From Strongylocentrotus droebachiensis (lineage: Eukaryota; Echinodermata; Echinoidea; Camarodonta; Strongylocentrotidae), in the NCBI GenBank assembly GCA_035222895.1, contig JAVYIG010006406.1, forward strand, positions 1 through 64,000: DNA of 64,000 nt. Direction: 5' to 3'. The translations under genes were made by a program, and so were the position numbers. This document shows, piece after piece, positions 47,013-59,759 of this stretch. The notes beneath the pieces are model-generated. The model did no database searches, had not been told where the DNA came from, and saw nothing but the letters and a program-made list of their open reading frames with translations. Position 1 is the first letter of the stretch. Each line of letters starts with the position of its first letter.

Positions 47013-49338
47013 ATATATGTATCTCCTCATTGTAAGCGATCCTAACCCATAATTATGTATTCCTCTCTCTCTCTCTCTCTCTCTCCCACCCTTTAAACGT
47101 TTATATTTGCCTCATTTATCTCATCAATGTCCCCAATATCATTTTTACTCCTAACACTCTCTGAAGCGTGTCCAAGCCAGTTTTCTCGCCAATATTTTAA
47201 AGTATAATCATGTAATTTCAGCAAGTAATTTCAAAAGTAGGATCATCCAGTCTGTTGGAATTCTGCTACAGAAAGCTCGTCATATAACTATATAGGTCAT
47301 ACAATACGTTTATGACATTTCTCATTTGTTCTTTGTCTTATCATCATAACGAGTATGTAATGTATATTGCTGGGTGTTTGCTTCAATATATTATACCAGG
47401 TATCATCGAGTGATTAACATATTATTAAGGGTTAATCATTGTTTGACTATCCAAAGTCTAATTATAGGTAATTTTCAAAATGAACGATTACATATGTCCA
47501 TATCCTTTAGGTGCAATGTGTCTGTCTGTTTTATTTTACTTTTATTTTTGAACTAAATGTTAAAGTATATACTAATGAGAACTCTTCAATAGTATATACT
47601 TTTTAAAATAATTTAACAAATAATTCTTTGAGTCACTCCCTTTTCATCAATTGGATTCCCTTTCCGTCTATTCCTGCATAGATGAAATTATCAAGAATAA
47701 TTTTACGAATTGCCATTCAGCAAAGTGTTACACGGCCAAATCACTATTTCAAGTTCATGTTCGGTTTGTTTTAAATACTTACCTGTTTTCTGGTGCATTA
47801 TTGTCTTATTTAGCCTTTTGGATATGTCATGGGTGTGTAATATAGTTCCTATACTGACATAACATTTCGGTACTCAACGGTGGACTGCGGTCATACATTG
47901 GCAAAAAAAAGAGACAAATTAATTTAGTCGTGAGTAACCTCCACTTGACCATTTTTACGGTGCCCTTCAAGAAGTTCAAAGCTAGTTCATCACTTATACG
48001 TTAGTGGTGGCTTTAAACCACGTATCCTATCCCTCTACCCTTCCACACCAAACTTGCCTCCCATCCTATACCTCATAATACCTGAAGAGAAATCGATACT
48101 GCACCAGACATTCTTTATCCCCCGAAAAATGTTCGCCAAATTATGATGAAAATAGGTAGCATAAGTATTTTTCAGACAATAAATCACGGTTTCATCAAAC
48201 AAATGTGACATGCTTTGATTTACGTGTGTCGACCCTATCTCTATTTACATGTTGGAGAGAGGATTTGTTGATATTTGGTCGACATGTGCTATCTCATTGT
48301 ATACACTATATAGACGATGTCGGGGAAAGTCATGGTCTCGTTGGCGTAGCCCTTGGGCTGTTCAGGGGCTAACCGCCCTCATGATTTACACCCCTCTTGA
48401 GTAGGGGTAACGAGTTCATGTTCAGTTCAGGTCAGATGAGCTTGCAGGAGAATAAGGACATAATAGGGAGGCAACTTGAGACAAACACATCTCTGCTGAT
48501 ATATAGTTGGCAAGTACATAAGAGCCAGTCAAAATCGAACTACGTCAAGTAATTCTTAGGCTTAAAATATGTTCTTCATTGTTTCTCAGTCCCATATCCT
48601 AGAGTGAAGCGAATATCGCCATTTAGCTTTATACCCAAATGAAAGTGGCTTATTGAAATATACCAGTATATATTTGATTCCAAATCGCATACACTTACCC
48701 TTGTAATTGCACATGATTGCAGATATGTTAGTAAGGCATTATACACTATAGATGAACTCAGTGTATGAGATGACCTGAACATAATGTCGTATGTTTATGT
48801 GATTATTGATGAAAGTCATGAGACACATCTTATACTGACTTGAAATGATGGTAGATTTGATAAATCATTCTCACATTGCAGAATGTTTTAGGCAGGGGGG
48901 TTGGAAGCCCAGAGCAAAATAATATATTCTCTTAAGAATACACTTTTAGGACTAATAACTAATATTAGGATCTCTTCATTTGGACATGAATCCACTCCAA
49001 ATCATAGTTGAATCCACTCCGAAGTAGTGGTTAAATAAATAATTTGAGAGTGGACTCCATTTTTTTTTTTTTTTTTTTTTTAATCGTAGTTTTCTACTCC
49101 CAAATAAAGTGATGCCTATTATGTCTAACCTTAAATTGGATTTCCATTCATATAGAATTTAGGTAGTATATTGTGCCGACAATTTGCCCAACTACTTTCC
49201 ATCAAGCAAAGAAAAGAGAGGCAATAAGTCATCTATAGAATTATGAAGTCATATGAGAGAGATGGTTGGATGTAGCGTTGGTGGCAAGACAGAGGAAGAT
49301 CTGACAAAGGAATGTGCTCCAGAGACACACCAGTATTC
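47013..49338. other. Non-coding spacer
   Basis: No gene recognised. CT microsatellite near 47063-47085; poly-T of about 23 bp near 49060-49081. Confidence 0.5.
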
Positions 49339-49341
49339 CTG

Positions 49342-49493
49342 GGGGGGGGGGGCGTTTCACAAAGCCTTATTTCAATGACAAAAATCAGTGACAAATCTGC
49401 TGATAACCAATCAGAAGCAAGGATTTCAGTAGCTTATAACACAAATTGTCATTTGTCATTGATGACAAGTTTTGTGAAACGCCCCCCCCCCCC
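49342..49493. mobile_element. GTTTCACAAA-family MITE, copy 3
   Basis: The left end is poly-G then GCGTTTCACAAAGC, the right end is GTTTTGTGAAACGC then poly-C, bordered by CTG (49339-49341 and 49494-49496). The interior pairs further: CAATGACAAAAATCAGTGAC with GTCATTTGTCATTG. At 152 bp it is about half the length of copies 1 and 2, and only the termini are shared, so it is a related subfamily. Confidence 0.82.
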
Positions 49494-49499
49494 CTGATG

Positions 49500-50490
49500 C
49501 TTCTGTGGTTCACATTGAAGAGACAATCGACATGGATTCAACCAACGCATGTTAACATTCTGAATACTTTACCAGGAGTGATCGTGATAGACAAGGAGAT
49601 GTACATAACACCAGGGTGTTAATTTGATTGGAGTTTAATTGATAACTGTCATCGCATGCCGAGGTGCAGATCCCACTCATTCATAATCATGAACGAGACT
49701 GGCAGATGAGTGGGGGTGAAATACGGTTAACGAAAATAGAGAGTGGGAAGTAATATAAAGAACAACGGATCTCATTGAGAGGGTGAAAGTGAAAATGAGA
49801 TACATGCCTATATACATTAGAAAGGAATTAGAACATTTTCGAGGCAAGTGTAATGAAACAGGTTAAAAAACGAGAGAAATGGAGATGGGGAGATGGATGG
49901 CGAGAGTGAGATGGGGATGTAGACATAGACAGACTATTAAGACAGAAAAGAAGAGAGAAGGGGTGGACGCTGAGGTGAGGGAAACTGTGTTTGATTGAAT
50001 GTGGACCACAATCATTCTCTGCCAGCAGGAGTAAAGATGTTTTCCAGAAAATTAGATACCACCTTCTAAGCGGGCAATGCACCGTAATTCCACCACTTAA
50101 AGAGTGTCAAGATGAATTCATCTTGTGGTTTGCATCTTGACTCTACCCCATTCCTCTGACAGTTGCAACATAGTTATCGTGTATTTCTGAGAAAACGAAG
50201 TAAACGAAATATAAAGAGCATACCAACGAGATGACTGTCTTCTTTAATTAATTAATCTCAATAGCACGTCCCGGTGATGATGAATATTTCCACCTTGGTT
50301 CTTTGTTGGATATTGGGTTCATCATTTATAGAAACTGATGTGTTTGAAAGATCTATAAACTTAGTGTTATCAAACCTTAATCGGCTACAAGACTAGTCTG
50401 CCATATATATTAATCAGATGCCAAAGACTGTTTGCCTTGATAGCATTTTAATAAAGATATACGGTAGCAATTCATCTCAAAACTGTTCCC
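49500..50490. other. Non-coding spacer
   Basis: Purine-rich plus-strand stretch around 49730-50000; no gene recognised. Confidence 0.45.
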
Positions 50491-50496
50491 TCTCAA

Positions 50497-50842
50497 AGGT
50501 ATAGACCAGTTTTGGAAACGCCCCCTCTCAAAAATGAAATGGAAGCTCTTTATACCAATCATGTGAAAGAATAAGTTTTGACTTATAGGGGATAATACAC
50601 ATTTTGCCGGGAAACCGCCTACTAATTTATATATTTGGTAAATTATCATATCGATCCGGCCTGTATAGATATCGCGAATGCACTTCAACATTGAACATTT
50701 GGGCATATATTTCTGCTTCTTGCGAATTTAGGTTGAAGTATTGCCATCTAAACCTCTGAAGGCAATATTTAAACAATATTGAATTTATATTTTGCACCCA
50801 AAACCCTTGAACCGCAATTTTACCACTACCGGTCTATAATCT
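50497..50842. mobile_element. TTAA MITE family, copy E, diverged
   Basis: AGGTATAGACCAGTTTTGG at 50497 matches the family end. GGAAACGCCCCCTCTC, GGAAGCTCTT and TTGCCGGGAAACCGCCTACT are reverse complements of the right half of copy D. ACCGGTCTATAATCT at the right is bordered by TTAA (50843-50846), while the left border is decayed to TCAA. Strong divergence suggests an older insertion. Confidence 0.65.
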
Positions 50843-50849
50843 TTAACTT

Positions 50850-53800
50850 TTTAGGGACCTATATACTTGTCAAGTACTGAGAACTTTTGACGGCGTCCTG
50901 TGAATTGAACGCGAGAGTTTTAACTTTCGTTAAAATGCATTCATGGCGAGGATCGGTCAATTAGCGTGAGACCACTCGAATGTTCATTCCAGTGACCATT
51001 GAGACTGACCACGACAATGGAATATATCTCTACGTCAAGTGGTCAGTGTATGGATGACCCAGGTAAGCCCTGGATGACCAGTTGAGCACTTGACTCTTTA
51101 AGGATCTGATGGCTTGAATGAACGTCTTGGTAGATGTCCTTTTGGTCTTGCTTGGACATGGTCAAGGTTGGGAAGGGTGATTTGTGATATTGATGTCCGA
51201 CGGGAAGGGTGTTTTAAGATTTATAGAATGACATTAAAAGTCGTTGGAGGGAGAGAGGTTGTATATACCGTTCTCACGCGGAACCGAGGCTAGTTAGAAG
51301 CTAGGGAAAACAATCGGGACTGGATGAGAGATCGGCATCATTAATTGTTAAAGATGAAGTTAGATTATTTGTTGTGTGGATTTACTGCCTTATTTTAAGA
51401 TATATGTTTTGGGGATGATAGTTATCCAAAGTGACTTTGAATTCGATCTACTAATTCCTGATATGTTAATCATTCTTGACGATTCGTTTTCAGAGTTTGA
51501 CATCTTTGATGTAGTCCTTTGTGCATCAAACAATTCCATCTCAAGTACACCGTAAACTAATTATGTTTATTGTGTTATCTCTATTCTGTATCAAATTTAA
51601 GGCAATTTAAGGCCCCCCTCCCCCTCCCACACGCAGTGATCCCCGCATCTGCTGCCCATAATGATGGAAGCCCTACTGCGTCGAGAGATATCGGAGTGGA
51701 CACATTAATGACTATTGATGGTCAAGTGTCTGGCCATTTACGGTTTAACTTAATAATGGTTTAAAAAAAGACTTTTCTAACGGTCAAGTGGTCATTGTCT
51801 GGACATCCTGCTATGATCCTGGTCATTCCTGGATCAACAACCAATCTCAATCAATGGTCTTTTTCAACAGATAGTTCGGATAATATTTTAAATTTATATT
51901 ATGTTATAGAAACATTAAGTTTCGTTATTATTATGTTTAAAAATAAACATTTTGACATGATGTTATTATTGTTTGTTTATTTTGTATTATACCTTACGTT
52001 TGTATGCTCTTTGTTCTTCAGTTCGTTCGTTCGTTCGTGCAAAGAATATCAGGGAGTACATCATCTAGATAAGAAGATCCTTATTAAGCCAACAGATTGT
52101 CTCATCATCGAGCTCACGTTATTACATTTCGAAAAATTCAGAAATAAAATAAAAAAGTGTCTTGGTGGGCACAACATTGATTGACGCTATTATTGTTTTA
52201 GTAAGTCCCCTTTCATGCCATTTACAGACAACTTAGTGCAATTTAAGCCAGTACTCAATGAATCATGTCAGTCTACTTGGCTCTCTTTCGAGTGGCTATA
52301 TACAGTAGAGACCCATTCTCAGGTAAAAAGAAAGTTCCCTGACAGAATCTCATATTGTCTTTCTGGTCTTGTTTATTCGATTTTTAAAGTGCCAAACAAT
52401 GAAAGTTGTTGGACAAGAACATGACTTGTGTCTGCATGCTATATCCATTTTGAGAATACTCTTTGAAGAGTCACGTGTCTAGACCCGGTCTAACTCAGTG
52501 CACATGCACTATGTCTGTTCATGATAACTGTTAAGTTGCAATCATTCATGTCTTGCTGTTAAGTAAACAAATTGGCTTTGATGTACCGATACAATGGCAC
52601 TTCATAAATGTGGACGACTTGCTACACTTTTAAATTTAGGTTCCCAATTATATACAGAGGCTCCACATTCACAACAAGTTCTTTTTATCGTTATCCTGAC
52701 TGTCTCGTAGAGTAATATACCTAGTTCTCTCGTCTTGGGGACGGCATGTCGACTGTTATGACCAATAATGCTACACTGACTAAACCCCTTTATATCTTTG
52801 GTGTCCTATTTCAACATTTTCGAAATCTTACTTAATGAACTTTGCCAGGCTCCTTGGAATTCATTTAGTGGTCAGAAAAATAACCCCCATTCCCGCCGAG
52901 CAACTGGTTTTGGTTACGGGGCAAACACGGTAGGAGGGGTGCTGAAGAGCCGATAAGGGGGTACATTGAGATGACGAAATCAATTTCAAAATCATGGTGG
53001 CAATATCAAATAGTTCTTTAAACAAGAATGTCCCTGAAAGCTTTTTTTTGGTAAGCACGGAAATGGAGACCAATTTGACCGTGCTTAGGGCTCCCGCTTA
53101 TCCATTTGGGTGGCTGATAAAACAAACTCTAGCCACCCTCATCTAAAAGTTAAGGTTTTTGTTGTGATCATGGTATTACATTGATGATGATGTTTTGTAA
53201 GAAGGCCTACTCTTTTTGTTCAGAAAATTAGTTTTTATTCGTAAAGTGGGCATTTTATCGATGATCAGTAGTCTGTTCTTGACAGGTTTGGCGATACACT
53301 GACTGATTAAGCTTGAATAACAAAATACTGTTAAAAAAACTATAATATTCGCTAGAATCGATCGTATACTATGGACCTACATCACGTTCATTGTTAAACT
53401 TAGAGGATCTTCTAATTTCGTCACTTGTTATCTTAAAGAAAATCGAAACAGGTAATTTTTGACAGTGACCTCGCATACCTGAGGTTTGTTTCCAAAAGGG
53501 GCATTAGGTGAAGCCTTTCTTTCATTCGATCCTGGTCCTATATACGCTTGGGCAGCTACTTGGAAAAGTCTGAAGTCACTACTAATGACCCTCATTTTGT
53601 TCTTGGATTAAAAACGGTAGGGTTATAAATAAAGGAGTTTTGTCTCTCTTTTCCCAGTATCTTGTTTAAAGATGACACCCATGAAACGGTAAGAGTAAAC
53701 ACAACTGAGAGATATTTCGTCATGAGAGTTCGATGGTTTTAGGATATAGTTTCACTTTGTACCGGGGATTAATCAGTTGCATTTCATCGCCCAGGCGTCA

Positions 53801-54385
53801 ATGTAAATATGGCACCCACTCGTCAACCATTTAGGGCCCTTGACTCTAAGTAGTCCCACCTATTCTATTCCACGTCGGGGTGTCGTTGGCAAACAGAGGC
53901 GGACAAAATGAAACAATTGCTCCCCATTCTAGCCCAGAGACAGTGCAAATCTAAGTGATGTGAAAGCTGAAAACGCATGTTGACAAAACAATTAAAGCAG
54001 ATTTCCACTATCCTTCGAGAGATTCGTCTGCTTGTTAAAAAGACGGACCAAAGCCTTCAACCGCAAGCTTCCGGAAATGTTGAATCGATGGGTTAAGGAA
54101 CATTAGCACATGAATGTATCTCGAGAATCACTAACCCAAAACAGTGGCCAAGTAATCCTGATTGACTTGACTGTCTAACGAATAAGCCTTGATTTGACAG
54201 GTGTCATTTCAATGTTACAGATGCAGGTGGTGAGTCTTGGTCTCATTACGATTATAGCTCATTGATGACGTCACTATAAAACACACCCGTTTAACGGTAT
54301 TATTACCTTGGAAACTGGTTTCATTCCAATTCCCTTAGTTCGATTGATTACCCCATTTAAGAATGTAATTATCACATTGATAGAG
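50850..54385. other. Non-coding stretch
   Basis: No gene recognised. GTCAAGTGGTCAGTGTATGG near 51033 and GTCAAGTGGTCATTGTCTGG near 51784 are similar, so a weak dispersed repeat may be present. TTCGTTCGTTCGTTCG occurs at 52021-52037. Confidence 0.45.
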
Positions 54386-54665
54386 GTGTCGTGGTCGAGT
54401 GAATATGTCACCTGACTGTGGATCACAAGGTCCACGGTTCGAGTCCCGCCGCGACACTAATGACCTTTGGCAAGACATTAAGCTTTATTTGCCACACTAA
54501 ACCCAGGTGAGGTAAATGGGTACCTGGTAGGATTATTTCTTGAATGCATTGTGCGCTGATTTCGGCTGCCGGAGCTAAAACTAGGGTAATAATTTTCAAG
54601 CGCATAGAGATGTTATTTCATCACGCATATGCGCTATACAAGAACTGAATATTATTATTACTATT
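54386..54665 (+). repeat. Full-length tRNA-derived SINE
   Basis: A 72-nt tRNA-like head (54386-54457) has a 7-bp acceptor-type pairing between GTGTCGT and GCGACAC, an A-box-like GTGGTCGAGTGAATATG and a perfect B box GGTTCGAGTCC. The body follows: CTTTGGCAAGACATTAAGC, TTTGCCACACT, CCCAGGTGAGGTAAATGGG and TACCTGGTAGG. It ends in ATTATTATTACTATT. The body resembles the conserved central domains of metazoan SINE superfamilies. Related copies lie at 15395-15560 and 30400-30561. Confidence 0.88.
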
Positions 54666-55589
54666 CTCTTATCAAACGTATCATGAACATACACGTATTG
54701 TTTGTAGTTGCTTACTGCACTGAGAAGCTCATCAGTGTAAATATTGACACTTGCAACGTGTATCAATTTAAGAGATGGCAGTACAATACCTTTATATTCT
54801 AATATCTTTATTTGTAACATTTTCATGATATGCCTACTTTGATATCGATGACACGACCTGTTCATGAAAGATTATTCAAAGTACATGACTGATAGGCTTA
54901 TCAATATACTTACCAGTGCTTTTATCGATATCATCTGAATGCATACTATCCAAAGTTAATCTATTCGCCAGTTTACATGTACATACCCTGCAAAACGTGA
55001 GCTATTTTTACCCCTTCATAATTACTATGAATACGTTGCTTCTTTTAGCCGAGATTAATCTATGACGAAATATCGAAGATTAATGTCCCATTTGGGTTAT
55101 CGCCAACGCAATAAAAATTATTGTCAAATACAAAAAAATAGGAAATGTCAAATTTCCGACAGTTATTACCGCCACGGTGTACGTGGGAACAAAAAAATAC
55201 ATGCACACCGGGCCCTCAAACTGTGCATGCACTGGAACATGTCAAGATTTCGAGCAAGTACTGTGATTATATTTGACGCTATTAGTCGGTCACCACAAAA
55301 GGAAAATTTCCGATATGATTATGATTTTAGGGGCTTTGCCGGGATAACAATGAAATCAATGGAACGACCTTTCAGAATTCGCGCCTCGAGCTCCGCCGTG
55401 TGTAAACACAAACCCAAGGTGAGGTGGGAACGAAGTTTTAGTAGCTAGTAGTATCCAGTGGTAAAAACGTTTAACACTCGGACTTGGTAACATTGTTCAG
55501 ATGAGAGGAAATGGTGCTAAGGTACTGGCTTCATTGCTAGATGTAATTAAAGATAATCTGAAAGTTTGAGTGGAAACGGACCATTATTA
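54666..55589. other. Non-coding stretch
   Basis: The 128-codon open frame at 55062-55448 shows no recognisable domain, has no splice or start context of note, and is not called as a gene. Confidence 0.4.
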
Positions 55590-55890
55590 ATGATAAAAAC
55601 TGGGAAAAACTGATATGATCGATTCCTTGATTCTCCCAACTGTATTATTATAATTTAATTACATTTTAGGTGAATGTTATATCGTCACAAAGCCAATTAT
55701 TGGCTCTATATACCATTCCAGACATTTAAGTTTTAAAATATTTTTTAAAGCCTGTATTATGTTTTATTTTAATGGGAAAATGGTTGGGAAAATTCAAAAA
55801 TTGTTTGGGAGAATTTCCTGTTGATGGTGTCGCACAATGACACCTTCAAAGAAAACCATAAATATCTTTGTGGTTTGAGAAATATAAAAA
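55590..55890 (+). repeat. Dispersed repeat with ATTCTCCCAA inverted ends, copy 2
   Basis: GATTCTCCCAACTGT at about 55628 and TTTGGGAGAATTTCC at about 55803 form inverted ends. Flanking similarity to 17955-18230 in reverse includes TTGGCTCTATATACCATTCC, TACATTTTAGGTGAATGT and CACCTTCAAAGAAAACCAT. Confidence 0.6.
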
Positions 55891-56097
55891 GTAACATTTC
55901 ATTTCATCGATCACAAACTCATTGTAAATAGTCATTTATTGTTTTACTCTTGAAGCAAAGTTTACTTTATATTTGTCATAATGTACATGTATATCGCTGT
56001 ATAACATGTATTTTTTATAATTCATGTCATGCATTTATGTTATATTGACATTGTCATTGTACATTTATCTTTTGTTTCAATGTTTTCAATGGTGGTG

Positions 56098-56128
56098 AAT
56101 AAATAAATTCAATTCAATTCAATTCAAT
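56098..56128. repeat. AATTC pentanucleotide tail
   Basis: AATAAATAAATTCAATTCAATTCAATTCAATT lies at the end of an AT-rich stretch. Short repeats after AATAAA are typical of LINE 3' ends, so 55920-56128 may be a LINE 3' untranslated tail; no LINE coding sequence was seen upstream. Confidence 0.5.
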
Positions 56129-56129
56129 T

Positions 56130-58160
56130 AATCAAATTGAGTCTTAGTGATTTGATATTAGTATTACTTTACGAATGTTATGTTAATGAAATGCTTTGAA
56201 TGGCTCAGGAAGATCTTTAACCAAAAAAAATCAGATCCCAGTCTTTGGTCACAGACTATGTATAGCATTGGTGACTGCGGGAGATTCTAAAAAACTTCAT
56301 ATTTCATGTGGATTATTGCTGAACTTTATGAAAGACCCAATTCACCCCGGGATATGCTTACGCGACAATTTCATAGAAAAAAATGGGTGCTAATCCAGCG
56401 TTTGAAAACATTGGTTTTTCTCTCTTATTTTGCCCCTCTGTACTTTTCGAGGTTGTCAGGGGAACATGGAGGTCGAATCGGACGAAAACCAGAGATTTAA
56501 TGAGACAATTTGAGGGATTCCTGCTTTCGTTCGGATGTTCAAGTATTATTACATTGACTATGATCTATTCTGATAAATTTATGTATATATTCCCATGTAA
56601 TAGTGACGTTTCCTTTATATATTTATTCTTTTTTGTGGGGCGGGGGACTGGTTGGAATATGTATTCTTTCTTCGGCATCTAGCTAGTAATAATCTTTACC
56701 AAATACGGCGATTCATTTTACTGTCTATCTTCTTTTATTTTCGATTTTCATTATTTGAAGATTGCTGATTCTATCGTTATTTTGTCAGGATTCATTAATG
56801 ATAAGGATACCTAATCTAGAGTTACACATTGAGTTCATTTTAGAGGGTGGTGCTAGGAGGGGATTGCTTGAGATTGTGTAGATTAACTTCAGTTTTCGTC
56901 TTTCCGTCTACACGACCTCTTGGGGGTAATCATTGTTAATTATAAGATTTCTTTTCTGTATAATTTATACGCATTATGTGTAGTGAAGTGTAGTGGTGGT
57001 AATATTTGACATGACTGCTAAGAAAGCATAAATGCTTGTTAGTAAGCAACCAGAGGACCGACGGCTTTAGGTCCTCTCCGAGAGACCTGGTAATGAGGAT
57101 TAATGCCTTACCAAAGTATCCAGGCACAGGGGCATGCATGCTTATTCTCGTTCTATTAGAGATTTTACAGATGCCACTTAATCAATCGTAGTATTTGCCG
57201 TTATTGCATTCAAATACGTTTCATGATTGCTTCGGGAATCCTCTACAACTCTAGTTTAACTTTAGATACATGGATCTATATTTTACAAAGAGTTGTGACT
57301 CATGTTTACTAACCTGGTTATGTAAGGTAGGCCTATACCGTTTTCGTCTCATATTCTTTATTATTATCAGACAATGTTGCGCATTTCTGCAGTAATCCCA
57401 ACAAAAATGAACACCTGCTAACCCGAATATTACCGGACTCGGCGCTTTGTTCATCCAATTTAGAAAATGGAATTCTCAGAGTTATGTATTTCCCTATAAC
57501 AGCAGCTCCTTCTGGACATCAACGTCCATTGTAAAGTGAGGCATTTTAACGGCAAATCAAATGATTTCATTTATGATGGAGAGATTTGAGAAGGGGTTTC
57601 CATATTATCCGTGCCGCTTTCGACCCTTCTCCAAGACCTCTAACACGCCTGACCCACATCTTCTAATTCTCCTGTGAATATGAAATAATAAAGAACAAAC
57701 TCTGGTCACCATTTTTGCAGGTATACAGCGCCTCACTCAATCCACACGCATTGAATGGATTAAAGCTTAAATACAAAGAATTTAAAGGAGGGTTTGGGGG
57801 TTCTTACCACCAGGGATTAAGCGAGTGAGTTTTTCTTTATATGAATCATATTGATTTTGGAACCTTTCAAGATCAAGCTGCCTCTCTGCTTCATTGTCTG
57901 GAGCCTGGTTTTGTTTTATTTGATTTGATGTTTGTAAAATTAGATGATAATGGTGACAAACTAGAGGGTGAGAACTCCAACGCCAGAGACAGATAAATAT
58001 ACGCGTAGAAAGAAAAAGAACAGAATATGTTAAAGAATATTATCCAGAGACCTTACATCGATTACAGAAATATTTTCCAGAACACCGATCATTGAAGTTT
58101 GAACAAGACAATGGGAGGGAGAGGTATATGAAAACATCTTAGCTTAATTTCAATTTGCTT
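56130..58160. other. Non-coding stretch
   Basis: Small open frames at 56196-56682 and elsewhere show no recognisable domain. No RNA gene or element recognised. Confidence 0.4.
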
Positions 58161-58174
58161 TCCCCCTTTCACCC

Positions 58175-58260
58175 GTGCAGGAGAGAGAGAGAAATCAGGA
58201 GAGGAGGGAGTGAGGCGAAGGGGGAGAGGGGGAGGGGGAGATAGAGGGGGGGGGGGGGGG
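58175..58260. repeat. Purine tract with G15
   Basis: An almost uninterrupted purine stretch (GAGAGAGAG, GGAGAGGAGGGAG, GGGGGAGAGGGGGAGGGGGAG) ends in fifteen G residues. It could form triplex or quadruplex structures. The minus-strand open frame over it is Pro/Ser low complexity. Confidence 0.85.
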
Positions 58261-59520
58261 TAGATACATGAGAATTATGATATTTTTCTCCCCTGACAAA
58301 GGAAATATAACAAATCGATGGCATTTGATGTACTTGTTAACATCTATAAACATGTATTTAATAAACCATCTCAGAAACAAGTTTCAGCATAGCTCTAAGA
58401 CCTCTAAACACCACCCTTCCACTTTTGATATTTCTGTATCGCTGGTAATAGTGCTTGGAGGTATGTTTGTGATACGTCTCATTTTCCAAAATGCTATAGC
58501 TTCCGAATCCAAAACTTCTTTTTCCAACCATTTCAATAAAATTATCAGTGTTTATTTATTCAGGAAAGCAAGTAGCAATTTTGATATTTACTGTGTTATT
58601 TTCAATTTCCGCTTCAAATTTAAATCAATTACCTTCTATACCTTCTAATGCTTTGTAGGTGTAAGTGCGGCACTATATCACTTTCTCCGGTCCGAATATG
58701 AGCTACACTGTACTATTAAGAATAACACTCATCGTGTAGGTTGGAAAAATGTTATTGTTTAATCTCAGCAAAACAATTTGGGGGACGATATTCTAACCTT
58801 GATCACATCAGCATAATGGTAGGAGGGATAATTCTTGAAGTCCAACAATTTCTTTATCACCTAAAAACAAAATGATCCGTCTAGCTTGTGTTATCTTTAG
58901 ACCCCCCACCTTCTTTTTTTCTTTTTTATTCGGCTACTATATACGATTATTTGTATTTACCAATTCAGACTTCCAGAGTAGCATGAATTTGAATTTTATA
59001 AGTTAACTTCATTCATATACATGAACATTTTGTTACACAAGACGTATATAAAACAATTATATAAACAAGAAAATCAACAAGTGGTATAGTTTCTCGAGTA
59101 ATCACAATTTAACAATAAACATTGTAGCTTGTATATACAGTGGTAAGTGAATTTACCATAAACAAAACAATTATTTTTTAGAAAATCTAAATTTCTTGAA
59201 TATTATTCATTTTCTTTGCTCTTGACCCATTCCTGCTGAGGCCTGTCGTAGCAATTTCCATTATTCATTGTGACGTCCTATTAGCACAATTCATGCTGAC
59301 GGTTTCTGATTGGACAACAATATAACAATTTCCGTTAGAAAATATATGTGTCATTTGTTTCCATTACCCGATATTCAATGGAAAACAGAATATGTTTATT
59401 TTTAGCAGGTCTATAGACTTAAGTTGAAATATGGAAATGCACTGATGAAACAAAGATATTTTTGTTTTGTTGCGATCGAATCTATTTCATAATAATTTCA
59501 TAATTCATAAATTTAGACCA

Positions 59521-59752
59521 AGTATGACATTATTGATTATGTTTCAGCTAAATAACAACGAACTGCCCCAGGCACTATCTTACTTGTTTAAGAAAAGAAA
59601 TCAAGTCCACGAATATTCTACCCGACAGGCGTTTTCCTATCACCTTCCTAGAACGAGAACATGTATATTATATTCATTTTCAATATGTTGTTACACTCTT
59701 TGTAAAATGAGATATTTTGTGGAAACCAATAAACTATCTATCTATCTTAATA
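59521..59752 (+). pseudogene. LINE 3' fragment with TATC tail
   Basis: Plus-strand translation gives FQLNNNELPQALSYLFKKRN, QVHEYSTRQA then FSYHLPRTRT, the C-terminal segment of CR1/Jockey-type LINE ORF2 ('..NN.LP..L...F......H.Y.TR.A....LPR.RT'). It is followed by TTTGTAAAATGAGATATTTT and the simple tail AATAAACTATCTATCTATCTT. It is strongly 5'-truncated, as usual for LINEs, and its tail shows the plus-strand orientation. Confidence 0.75.
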
Positions 59753-59759
59753 AGTTATA

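Noticed and set aside
54386-54457. A tRNA gene on the plus strand
   Set aside because: Continuous with a SINE body and simple tail; the T-arm geometry is irregular.
55062-55448. 128-codon plus-strand open frame
   Set aside because: No recognisable domain, no flanking splice support; compatible with chance.
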